64,000 bases of DNA from an uncultured Muribaculaceae bacterium. GTDB taxonomy: Bacteria > Bacteroidota > Bacteroidia > Bacteroidales > Muribaculaceae. The notes under the pieces are model-generated. The model was given only the letters and a program-made list of their open reading frames with translations, had not been told where the DNA came from and did no database searches. The number at the start of each line of letters is the position of its first letter. Positions within the stretch are counted from its first letter, which is position 1. The DNA lies in the NCBI GenBank assembly GCA_910578075.1, contig CAJTPK010000010.1, positions 36,671-100,670 of the forward strand, given 5' to 3'. The position numbers and the translations under genes were made by a program. Positions 31,773 through 40,513 of the stretch are shown here, piece after piece.

Positions 31773-34094
31773 TTAAAAGAGGTCCCCGAATTTGGTCTTG
31801 TCGCCACGCCAATGGTGATCTTTCGGGAACGGCTTGCCTGACCAGGCCTTGCGGGATGTCCATTCCGCCGGCGCATCGCTCCAGAAAGGATGAGTAGCGG
31901 GGAGACCGAGCGGCATGAATGCAAGCGAAGTCATGTAGAGAGAGCCGTTGTTGGTATACCAGTCGGCAATATTGGGCTGACGACCTGCGAAACCGATTGT
32001 CAGGAAGTCTTTCTCATTGAAATTCTCCTTACCATCGAACATATTATGCATCACGGCAGTCAACGCGGCACGCGCCTGACCCGGAGTTATCCCCTCGGGA
32101 AGCTTGTCATACCAAGCCAACAGAGCCAACGGCTGCATGGTGGCCATACGGTAAGGGATTGAGCGTCCGAACACAGGGAACGTTCCCTCCGGAGAGATAA
32201 GACGCTCAAGCACCACCGCATATTTCTGTGCACGGCGCATAGCCTGATCGTAATATCTGCCGTAATGGATGCGGGTATATGCCTTTGCATCCTTCATGTT
32301 CTGAAGCGTCTCCAGATACATAGGATGGAAAACATAGCTGCTGTAATAGTCGAATGCGAAATCCGGACCATCGGCATACCATCCGTCGCCTGTATACCAT
32401 TCGTTGGTCTTGCGTATTGCCGAATTCACACGATACTGGTCATAAGGAGCACCTACCTTTGCAAGGAAGCTCTCTATTGTAGAGGAGAAAAGGAGCCAGT
32501 TTGTGTAAGGGGGATCCACATGACGGAGCTGTGTGAACTCTGTGATGTAACGCTGTTTTGTTGTGTCATCGAGCGGCACCCAGAGGGCATCGTAGCCACG
32601 CACAAAACTTTCAGCCACATATGCTGCATCCACGAGCGCCTGACCGTGTCCGCGCCACCCGAGATAGTCAGGACTTTCGGGATCCACAGCATGAGCATAG
32701 CTCTTAAGAGCCATCTCGCGCAACTCCTTGCGCATTTTCCCCTCTTCGGTTCCATCATCCGGAAGCGACAGCCAGGGAGCGATACCCGCCATCAGGCGTC
32801 CGAAAGTCTCCATATAGGTCACTTTCTTATCTCTTCCATCCCAGTTGGGACTTACCTCCACAAGCATATTCTTCTGAAGATTCCCCTCAGCCATATTGCT
32901 CAACACCGGATATGCAATCTTGTAGGCAAGATCCGTCCAGTATTTACGGTCGGCATTACGCTCCTTCTCAAGGAATCTCGCATACTCGCATGCTGCAAGC
33001 AGAAACGCACCCGTGCCGAAATCGGAAGTCGATTTTTTATCTACCACCTGGCCGGGAATCGCCTTCTCACCGATAGGCTGCACATAACCCACAGTGCCGT
33101 CTTTCTGCAGCGCGGTGTTGCGCAGATAATTCCACCCCTTCTTTGCCGCATCAAGATATTTTGCATCTGTCAGATAGCCATTGTTGATACCCCACAGCAA
33201 TCCATAGGTGAAGAATGCTGTTCCACTTGTCTCCGGACCGGGAGCGTGCTCGGGATCGAGCATGGAACGTGTCCAGTAGCCCTCCGGCTGCTGACAAGCC
33301 ACTACGGCATCAGCGAGATTCTTATATTTAGTCTCGAAGAAAGCGCGATGCTTATAATCCGCAGGAAGGTCTGCAAGCACTTTGGCAAGCCCTGCAAGAA
33401 CCCATCCGTCGCCACGAGCCCAGAAATCTTTCTTACCGTTGACGCTCTTATGCTTCGGATAGACATACTTGCCATCGCGGAAATAAAGTCCGGTCTCCTT
33501 GTCAAGCATTATGCTGTCGCTAACAAGGATATAATCATACAATTTCTCAAGATATTTCCCGTTCCCTGTGATTTTATGGAGCTTTGTCATCACCGGCATT
33601 ACCATATAGAGACCATCGGCCCACCACCAATAGTCGTTTGCGGGTGTCGACATCTGATACTCCATCACCTCCTTCGCGCGCTTTAAGCGTCTGTCTTCAG
33701 GAAGGATGTTGTAAAGATCCGCATATGTCTGGAAACATATCTGCCAGTCTCCGAAAAGCACATGCTCATCTGTCTCTCCGTAATTATACTTCCATTTCTT
33801 GCGGTCGGCGCTCTTCGCGCCCTTCCAGCCATTATGCTCTGCCCACGTCGTGGAATAATCGAGATATTCCGGATTTCCCGTGAGCTTGTAAGCCTCCATG
33901 TTGCCTGTGTGATAAGCCGCCACATGCCAGAAGGGCCAGCTTTCCGCCGGATGGTTCTTCTGCCAGGTAGTGTTGACCTTGTCTATCACCGTTCTCACAT
34001 CCTTAGCCTCGTCGGCGGGTTTCGCGGAAGCGGAAACCACAGGTAAAGATGCGAGCAATCCGCAACTGATCAATAATTTGCCAATCTTGTTCAT
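31773..34094 (-). CDS. GH105 unsaturated glucuronyl/rhamnogalacturonyl hydrolase fused to DUF2264
   Basis: A 773-residue two-module enzyme with a signal peptide (cleavage near SASAK). Residues about 30-385 form a GH105/GH88-type (alpha/alpha)6 barrel (WWWADGLYMVMPVM with the catalytic Asp region, DFWARGDGWVLAGL, GTAFFTYGLLWGIN) that removes the unsaturated uronic acid left by lyases. Residues about 395-773 form a DUF2264 module (ETFGRLMAGIAPWL, FDYYSSYVFHPMYLE), also a toroid fold. The released sugar feeds KduI and KduD downstream. The start codon lies 92 bp inside the 3' end of the hybrid regulator gene. Confidence 0.92.
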   Translation of the reverse strand: MNKIGKLLISCGLLASLPVVSASAKPADEAKDVRTVIDKVNTTWQKNHPAESWPFWHVAAYHTGNMEAYKLTGNPEYLDYSTTWAEHNGWKGAKSADRKKWKYNYGETDEHVLFGDWQICFQTYADLYNILPEDRRLKRAKEVMEYQMSTPANDYWWWADGLYMVMPVMTKLHKITGNGKYLEKLYDYILVSDSIMLDKETGLYFRDGKYVYPKHKSVNGKKDFWARGDGWVLAGLAKVLADLPADYKHRAFFETKYKNLADAVVACQQPEGYWTRSMLDPEHAPGPETSGTAFFTYGLLWGINNGYLTDAKYLDAAKKGWNYLRNTALQKDGTVGYVQPIGEKAIPGQVVDKKSTSDFGTGAFLLAACEYARFLEKERNADRKYWTDLAYKIAYPVLSNMAEGNLQKNMLVEVSPNWDGRDKKVTYMETFGRLMAGIAPWLSLPDDGTEEGKMRKELREMALKSYAHAVDPESPDYLGWRGHGQALVDAAYVAESFVRGYDALWVPLDDTTKQRYITEFTQLRHVDPPYTNWLLFSSTIESFLAKVGAPYDQYRVNSAIRKTNEWYTGDGWYADGPDFAFDYYSSYVFHPMYLETLQNMKDAKAYTRIHYGRYYDQAMRRAQKYAVVLERLISPEGTFPVFGRSIPYRMATMQPLALLAWYDKLPEGITPGQARAALTAVMHNMFDGKENFNEKDFLTIGFAGRQPNIADWYTNNGSLYMTSLAFMPLGLPATHPFWSDAPAEWTSRKAWSGKPFPKDHHWRGDKTKFGDLF

Positions 34095-37000
34095 CTGATG
34101 TTACCGTTATTGTTCGAAACTTATATATTGGTTGTTTATTTATAAAATATTGATTATCAATTAATTTACTCAAACGGGGGGGTGTTTCGATATTTTGCCT
34201 CCTCGTCTTCGCATATTGCGATGGCGACATTCCGAACTCCTCCTTGAAACAAGTGCGGAAATATCCCATGTCATTGAATCCGCTCTCATACGCCGCTTCC
34301 GACACCGGGCATCCGTCGGCAAGCATCTCCGCCGAATGCCTGAGTCTGAGTTTACGGATAAACTCCTTGCCCGACATACCCGTCAATCCCTTGATTTTTC
34401 TGTAGAGTGTGGAATGACTCATATTCAGGCTCTCCTGCACGAAGGTCATATCAAGTTCCTGCTTGGTCATATTTGCCTCGACAAGAGAGGTGAATTTATC
34501 AAGAAACTCCCGGTCGAATTTACCCAGCCTGATTTCAGCCGTCTGCATCTCCCCTCCGTTGTCGGGAGCCGTCGTCGGAACATCCTCCGGAACCTTTACA
34601 GACGTAAGCCTTGACGCAAGCTGCGATCTCATGGCAAGCAGGTTGTTGATACGGCTGTTGAGAAGTTTCGCCGAGAATGGTTTGGTGAGATATGAATCGG
34701 CACCGCAGTCATAACCTTTCTCCCTATCCTGCAGCGAATCACGCGCAGTAAGAAGCACCACCGGAATATGACTCGTGCGGATATCCTCCTTCACCTTGGA
34801 TAGCAATTCGAGTCCGTCCATCACCGGCATCATAAGGTCGGTGACAATGATGTCCGGATTATTTCCCACGGCAGCTTCAAAACCCTCCTTGCCATCCGCC
34901 GCCTCTATCACTCTGAAAGTCTTGCTCAACGAACCGGAGATATATTCGCGGATATCATCGTTATCCTCCACAACAAGCACTGTAGGACGCGTATCATCTG
35001 CCTCCTTCTCCTCTCTCTCCTCCTCAACCACATCATGTGCCTCCTCGTCTGTGTGAAGAGCCTGGGGATAAGTATTGTCTTCAAGAAGAGAAAGGGTGAA
35101 CACCGTGCCTTTACCCGGTGTGCTCTTCACATCAAGTATACCTTCATGAAGCTCGGAAAGACTCTTCACAAGCGCCAGACCGATACCTGTGCCCGAAGCC
35201 TGATATTTACCCTCCGCCTGATAATAGCGGTCGAATATGTGTGGGAGCGCCTTGGATTCTATACCGTAGCCGGTATCAGCCACCGATATGTTCACATATT
35301 TTCTGCCATCCCGCTCAGTGCGGAAAAGAGACAGCGTGATCGTGCCCTCCGGCGTGTATTTGACAGCGTTGCTCAGAAGGTTATTGAGCACGGTAAAGAT
35401 CACCTCCGGATCAAAATATATCTCATTGTCGTCAGCATCACGCGCTATGTCGAACACATAATTCACCTTGTTGTTGCGGTTGAGCTCCTTATAGCGCAAA
35501 CCTATCTCAATTATGTAATCCGCAAGATTCCTGCGACACACATGCAGGCGCCGGTTCTGTGTGTCCATCTTCCTGAATTCAAGAAGCTGGTTGATCAGAT
35601 TCAGCAACCTCAGGGCGCTGCCATGTATAATCTTGATTTTCTCCTTGAACTGAACCGGAGTGCTGCTATCGGTAACAAGGTCTTCAAGCGGACCGAGAAT
35701 AAGAGTCAGCGGTGTGCGCAATTCATGAGTGATATTTGTATAGAAACGCAGACGCTCCTCGTTGAGCTCCATCTTGTCGACATCGTTCTTACGCTCCATC
35801 TCAAGCTGAGTGCGCAGATTGAGGCGTTTCTTATAATATTTGATCCAAATGAATATACCTGCACCTATGAGAAGCAGATATATAATCTTTGCCCACCACG
35901 TGTTCCATAACGGAGGTGATACAACCAGCCCCATCGACGCGAGGTTCGCATCATCCCATGGCTCATTCGGCATACGGGCGCGGACCTTGAAATTATATTT
36001 TCCCGGGGCGAGATTACGATACACCACATGGTTATCGTTCGACGGATGGCTCCACTCAGTGTCAACCCCCTCGAGCATGACCGCATATTCCACAAAGGGA
36101 GCGACGGCATAATCAGCAACCGAGAATACAATCCTCAAAGATGAGTCATGACTCAGACGCACATCCTCCCCAACTATATAATCCCTGGGCACATCCATGT
36201 TTCCATCTATGCCGGTGCATTCCACAATCTCCACTTTGGGGGCATTACGGCGGTCGCTGATGAAATCAGGTGTGAACGAATGCGCCCCCGCACTTCCTGC
36301 GAACACCATATTGCCGGAGCTGTCGCAGGCAACGGCACGGTCGTTGAAGTTAGGAAGATTGAATTCAGAAGGGAAAGTCATGAACTCCCCGGTGCGGCTT
36401 AGCCACACGTGCAGCCCGGCATCGGTAGAAAACCACATCCTTCCTTCCGAATCCTCTGCTATCGCACGTAGATTGTCGGAAAGATGCGCGTAGGGATGTT
36501 TCAACCGCGTCACGGCAAAATTCTTCTCCGGATTTTTCAGCACGCACAGAGACTTATTGGTCAGGACCCACATCCACCCTCTCGAATCATAACACATGCT
36601 GTTGACCGTAGCGCTTTTCATGCTCTCGGCTCCGATATGCACAGCTTTGCCAAATGTTTTGTCGAAGATAAAAACTCCGTTTCCGAAGGTGCTGACCCAC
36701 AATCTGTCATTACCGTCACGTGCAATACCCGTGACAGACACATTACCCATCAGCTTGTTAGCTGTGGTGACATACCGTGCCTTACCATCCTCATATCTCA
36801 GAAGACCTTCCGAGCAACCTATCAGTGTGGAGCCGGATGCCCGGTCGTTGAAAATGACATTCACACCGATATCAGGCTTTCCAAGATCAATCCTTTCAAA
36901 TCTGTAGGCGGAACGGTCAAGACGAAGCAGCCCGTCATCATAAAGACCTACGAGCAGATCCTTGCCACCTCTGCCAAGAGTGGTTACCCTCACATACGGG

Positions 37001-38271
37001 TGAGACACATCCGGAGTGAAATATATCACATCCTCAATTTTACCATTCCGGCAAACACCGATAGAGTTGGTTCCACCTAACAGCAACGCACCGTCATAAT
37101 CGGCAAACACTGACCATATCACCTTATTATCAAACCCGTCAACACCTGCACTGAAATATGGCAGCGCACGGAAAGGTGATTTACGGTGGCTTATGAATTC
37201 CAGTCCGGCTCCGTAATTGCAGAGCCATAGATTGCCGAATGAATCCTCAAACATCGACCGCACATTACCATTAGCCACTCCACGAGAGCCGTAATTCAGG
37301 CTGTAGCTCCTGAACCGGAGATCGGCGGGACTTCCGGCTGTAAGATCACCGGGATTGAAAATACTGATGCGTCCCATGTCGCATCCCACCCACACAAGAC
37401 CCGTAGAATCTTCAAAGATAGTGAAAACATGGTCGCTCGCTATCGAATTAGGATTCGACTGATCATGAAGAAACGTATGGAATTCCCCGCGTTCCGGAAT
37501 AAAAAGTGACAGTCCGTGGTTTGATCCGAGCCATATATTTTTATGAGAATCTATGAATACCGAATGTATCGTGCCTCTGGGTATTCCATTGCTCACTTCC
37601 GGTGAGTAACAGAAATTCCTTACTTTGCGGTCGGCTATATCGAACACGGATATACCCTCATAGTTATGCGCTATAACAAGATGACCCCTTCCATCGTCAA
37701 CTGCAGATGTGAAATTTCCTGGTAGTCCGGAGATTTCCCTCGCGTCATAAATCGTAGACGCGCCATGCTGGTCAAGATGGATTATACGGTTATAATGATT
37801 TATTATCCAGATTCCGCCATCCGACGCAGAAAAGATATGCGCCACATTGGATATTCCCGCATCCGCGGGGAGAATATCAGTCTCCACCACACGTGACTTG
37901 CAGTCAATGCGACATATGCCGCTTTTTGTCCCTACCCAAAGCTTGTCACTCCCCTTGTCATGATATAGAGCCGAGACTGTGTGACCGCTCAGACCGGAAT
38001 TTTCATGTGTATATTGCCGGAACGAATGGCCATCGAAGCTGAAAAGACCGGCATCGGTACCTATCCATGTAACTCCGCGGTTGTCTTGCTCGACCCTCGA
38101 CACGTAATTGGTGGTCAGCCCCTGCCGTGCACCCAGACGCTCATGATTCTTGAATTCAGCAGCATCGGCATCAGTCCGTGCCGCCACTATAACAAGAACG
38201 ACTAAAGCCATCAGAACCTTACAGGATCCTGTCAGGAAACGCATATATTGTATCAAACCGCAATTTTTCAT
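34003..38271 (-). CDS. hybrid two-component system regulator (HTCS)
   Basis: A 1422-residue all-in-one sensor and transcription factor. In order: signal anchor (about 10-32), a periplasmic double beta-propeller of Reg_prop repeats (about 40-720, e.g. GTDAGLFSFDG, WVGTKSGICR), a Y_Y_Y domain (about 735-800), a transmembrane helix (about 810-830), HisKA with NITHELRTPLTLI, HATPase (DTGYGIE, GTGIGLALV), a receiver with DLMMPVMDG, and an AraC-type DNA-binding domain ending near SPSQYAKTRRQ. It senses an oligosaccharide and activates the adjacent locus. The last 63 residues are an unusual extension. ATG 38271 is chosen because the promoter covers the upstream in-frame start. Confidence 0.93.
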   Translation of the reverse strand: MKNCGLIQYMRFLTGSCKVLMALVVLVIVAARTDADAAEFKNHERLGARQGLTTNYVSRVEQDNRGVTWIGTDAGLFSFDGHSFRQYTHENSGLSGHTVSALYHDKGSDKLWVGTKSGICRIDCKSRVVETDILPADAGISNVAHIFSASDGGIWIINHYNRIIHLDQHGASTIYDAREISGLPGNFTSAVDDGRGHLVIAHNYEGISVFDIADRKVRNFCYSPEVSNGIPRGTIHSVFIDSHKNIWLGSNHGLSLFIPERGEFHTFLHDQSNPNSIASDHVFTIFEDSTGLVWVGCDMGRISIFNPGDLTAGSPADLRFRSYSLNYGSRGVANGNVRSMFEDSFGNLWLCNYGAGLEFISHRKSPFRALPYFSAGVDGFDNKVIWSVFADYDGALLLGGTNSIGVCRNGKIEDVIYFTPDVSHPYVRVTTLGRGGKDLLVGLYDDGLLRLDRSAYRFERIDLGKPDIGVNVIFNDRASGSTLIGCSEGLLRYEDGKARYVTTANKLMGNVSVTGIARDGNDRLWVSTFGNGVFIFDKTFGKAVHIGAESMKSATVNSMCYDSRGWMWVLTNKSLCVLKNPEKNFAVTRLKHPYAHLSDNLRAIAEDSEGRMWFSTDAGLHVWLSRTGEFMTFPSEFNLPNFNDRAVACDSSGNMVFAGSAGAHSFTPDFISDRRNAPKVEIVECTGIDGNMDVPRDYIVGEDVRLSHDSSLRIVFSVADYAVAPFVEYAVMLEGVDTEWSHPSNDNHVVYRNLAPGKYNFKVRARMPNEPWDDANLASMGLVVSPPLWNTWWAKIIYLLLIGAGIFIWIKYYKKRLNLRTQLEMERKNDVDKMELNEERLRFYTNITHELRTPLTLILGPLEDLVTDSSTPVQFKEKIKIIHGSALRLLNLINQLLEFRKMDTQNRRLHVCRRNLADYIIEIGLRYKELNRNNKVNYVFDIARDADDNEIYFDPEVIFTVLNNLLSNAVKYTPEGTITLSLFRTERDGRKYVNISVADTGYGIESKALPHIFDRYYQAEGKYQASGTGIGLALVKSLSELHEGILDVKSTPGKGTVFTLSLLEDNTYPQALHTDEEAHDVVEEEREEKEADDTRPTVLVVEDNDDIREYISGSLSKTFRVIEAADGKEGFEAAVGNNPDIIVTDLMMPVMDGLELLSKVKEDIRTSHIPVVLLTARDSLQDREKGYDCGADSYLTKPFSAKLLNSRINNLLAMRSQLASRLTSVKVPEDVPTTAPDNGGEMQTAEIRLGKFDREFLDKFTSLVEANMTKQELDMTFVQESLNMSHSTLYRKIKGLTGMSGKEFIRKLRLRHSAEMLADGCPVSEAAYESGFNDMGYFRTCFKEEFGMSPSQYAKTRRQNIETPPRLSKLIDNQYFINKQPIYKFRTITVTSDEQDWQIIDQLRIARIFTCGFRFRETRRRG
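34176..34182 (-). other. seven-C homopolymer deciding the HTCS C-terminus
   Basis: The minus strand reads ACA then seven C then GTTTGAGTAA, just after the AraC domain. With seven C the frame stays open for 59 more codons. With eight C it meets TAA within three codons, and with six it meets TGA at once. The tract therefore selects between a normal-length and an extended protein. Confidence 0.85.
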
Positions 38272-38316
38272 GGTGTAGGGGAATGTCAACGATTTATGAA
38301 AGCTACTTACTATATG

Positions 38317-38348
38317 CAAAGATAATAATCAAACCGATTATTAGCAAC
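38317..38348 (-). promoter_or_regulatory. promoter of the HTCS gene
   Basis: On the minus strand TTG (38347-38345), 20 bp, TATCTTTG (38324-38317), an exact -7 element 45 bp before the chosen start. Confidence 0.7.
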
Positions 38349-38401
38349 ATACGCCTTAAAATTGAACACTTTTACAGTGTAATTTGAGACATATGACTAT
38401 G

Positions 38402-38429
38402 AAACGGGGAGGGAACAACGCCCTCCCCG
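38402..38429 (-). terminator. terminator after susD
   Basis: A perfect 9-bp GC stem (CGGGGAGGG 38429-38421 on the minus strand, CCCTCCCCG 38413-38405) followed by TTT. It separates the susCD transcript from the HTCS gene. Confidence 0.75.
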
Positions 38430-38455
38430 CAATTCATGTCAATCTATATTATCCA

Positions 38456-40501
38456 TTACTGACGGGCATCGGCATCAGCTTCCTGCCATGTCGACCACAT
38501 CCTGCAGCCTTCATCATAGCCGTCGTAGCCGTAGTTCTGCCAGAGCTGGGCCTCGTTATTGCCTGTCATGGCAAAGTTCGGGATCGGCCAGAAGAGATTC
38601 TTCTTATCCATCTTGTAATGGATTTCCTTACCGTTTCCGGTAGTGATATCTCCATTGGTGAAGTTCGGATTGTTATAGAAGGAATAATGCACAAGACGCT
38701 GGTACCAGTAGCTACCTCCTGCGATATCTGTGCCCTGCTGTTTATCCCAGGTATTGATGTTATAGGTATTACCCCATTCATCGGCTATGCCTGTCATGGC
38801 AAGGATACGCGATACTCGTGTAAGCTCACATTTGCGGAATTCCTCCATATACAGCTCGCGTGCGCGCTCATTCATGATGTCACCGATATTCACTGTGGAA
38901 TACATATACTTGGCATTGGCGCGTTTACGCAACTCGTTCACATCCTGAGCGGCATCACCGGCACGTCCCTGATACAGTCTTGCCTCGGCCCTTAGCAGGT
39001 AAGTCTCTGCCAGACGATAGATGTAGGCGGATCCGTTTGCCCCGAGTGTTGCACCCTGGAAGTCGTTCGCTCCAAGGTTGTCCTCAGCCTTGGCATCCAG
39101 CATATATATCTTGTAATAGGGGATGTCGAACCAGCTGCGGATTGTATCCGTGCAGAGGATCTGACCTTTTGTGCGGATAGGCTTGCCGGATTTGCTTGTC
39201 ACATCCTCCGGAGCGTAAAGCACAAGATTCTGACCATAGCACTTGGCTGTCTTGCTGTTGTTATATTTCATATCCTCCATGCGCAGCCAGTTACCGACTG
39301 TCGGATTGTGGCGGAGATCCTGATGGTCTTCCTTATTGCCGTCGGATCCCGGATATACCCAGAGTGTGCGCTGTGCCCAGTCGGTAGGACGTGTGATACC
39401 GATACCACGGCCGGACACTCGAAGCCAGTCAAGATTTACATCATAGGTATTATCATTTCTGGAGGGACGGGCGATACCGTTGCCTGATGAACCGTCCGGT
39501 GTAAGGATGTTGCCTGCCCAGTGGGGACCAAGCTGGCGGATCCACTTCATGTTCTGGAAAGCCTGTTCGGAAACATTCACGAAAGCAAGGATGTATTCAG
39601 TGTTTGCCCCGAGCACCTTGTTCTCCGGGCGGTGAAGATCCCAAATCACGTTGCGCTGTACGCTCCACGTGTTCTGCTCACCCTGCTTGATATCCGAGCC
39701 GAATGTGCTTCTCATCAGAGCACGGTCGCTCTGCTCAATGAGTATTGTGGCCTGATTCTCTGCCTCCTTGTACTGACCGTCGGCAAGAAGGCATTTCACA
39801 TACAGGTGACGGCATGATTCCTTGTTAATCATTCCGTAGACAGTCATATCTTTTTGTGCGGGAACCCACTCCACGGCATTCTTGAGATCCTCTACAAGCA
39901 TCTTGATGATCTCACCCTGAGGAGTCGAGATATAGTTACGCTTCGGACCGGTAGGGAGTGCGGTCACAAGAGGAAGATTGCCAAACCAGAAAGTGAGGTT
40001 GTAGTAACCCCAGGCGCGGTGGAAAAGCGCACGACCTTTGTATTCCTTCTTTTTCTCTTCGGAAAGACCCTCGACACCATCGATAAACGTAAGAACGGTG
40101 TTGGCGTATTTCACATGATCCCACATGTCGTTCCACACAAATCCAAGCTCACCGCCTGAATTGTTGTCTGTCGCCATCCAGCTGTTCGGGGTAAGGTTGC
40201 CCGCCCAGTTGTCGCGCATCTGGCCGTCATCGGTCTTGGCATGCACCGTTGTCTCGGAAAACATCATGTCCGAGAGCATGAGCATGGAGTTGGTATTACT
40301 TGTTGAGATAAACATGCGTCCGAGGTGACGGTCGCAAATCGCCATGGCAGCCTGTATACCCGACTCCGTGCTGAATGTCGTTGTCGGCTCAAACTCCGAC
40401 ATCGGGTCGGGTTTGAGGAAGTCATCGGAGCAGCTTGCCAGCATACCCGCGATAATGGCCGGGGCTGCCAGTCTGATTAATTTATTATTATATGATTTCA
40501 T
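38456..40501 (-). CDS. SusD/RagB glycan-binding lipoprotein
   Basis: A 681-residue surface lipoprotein with lipobox GMLASC (Cys24) and SDDFLKPDPMSEFEPTTTF after it. SusD signatures include RALFHRAWGYYNLTFWFGNLPLV (TPR core), YIYRLAETYLLRAEARLYQG, DVNELRKRANA and NERARELYMEEFRKCEL. It pairs with the SusC 12 bp upstream to capture the oligosaccharide and act as its lid. It is longer than the archetype SusD (about 550), as in relatives that bind large glycans. Confidence 0.95.
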   Translation of the reverse strand: MKSYNNKLIRLAAPAIIAGMLASCSDDFLKPDPMSEFEPTTTFSTESGIQAAMAICDRHLGRMFISTSNTNSMLMLSDMMFSETTVHAKTDDGQMRDNWAGNLTPNSWMATDNNSGGELGFVWNDMWDHVKYANTVLTFIDGVEGLSEEKKKEYKGRALFHRAWGYYNLTFWFGNLPLVTALPTGPKRNYISTPQGEIIKMLVEDLKNAVEWVPAQKDMTVYGMINKESCRHLYVKCLLADGQYKEAENQATILIEQSDRALMRSTFGSDIKQGEQNTWSVQRNVIWDLHRPENKVLGANTEYILAFVNVSEQAFQNMKWIRQLGPHWAGNILTPDGSSGNGIARPSRNDNTYDVNLDWLRVSGRGIGITRPTDWAQRTLWVYPGSDGNKEDHQDLRHNPTVGNWLRMEDMKYNNSKTAKCYGQNLVLYAPEDVTSKSGKPIRTKGQILCTDTIRSWFDIPYYKIYMLDAKAEDNLGANDFQGATLGANGSAYIYRLAETYLLRAEARLYQGRAGDAAQDVNELRKRANAKYMYSTVNIGDIMNERARELYMEEFRKCELTRVSRILAMTGIADEWGNTYNINTWDKQQGTDIAGGSYWYQRLVHYSFYNNPNFTNGDITTGNGKEIHYKMDKKNLFWPIPNFAMTGNNEAQLWQNYGYDGYDEGCRMWSTWQEADADARQ

Positions 40502-40513
40502 GTTATCTGCGTA

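Noticed and set aside
32265..33686. 473-codon plus-strand frame opposite the GH105-DUF2264 gene
   Set aside because: Antisense shadow of a well-supported enzyme; no promoter or family motif.
34195..36493. Several plus-strand frames opposite the hybrid regulator
   Set aside because: All overlap conserved kinase, receiver and DNA-binding motifs on the minus strand and show no coding signature of their own.
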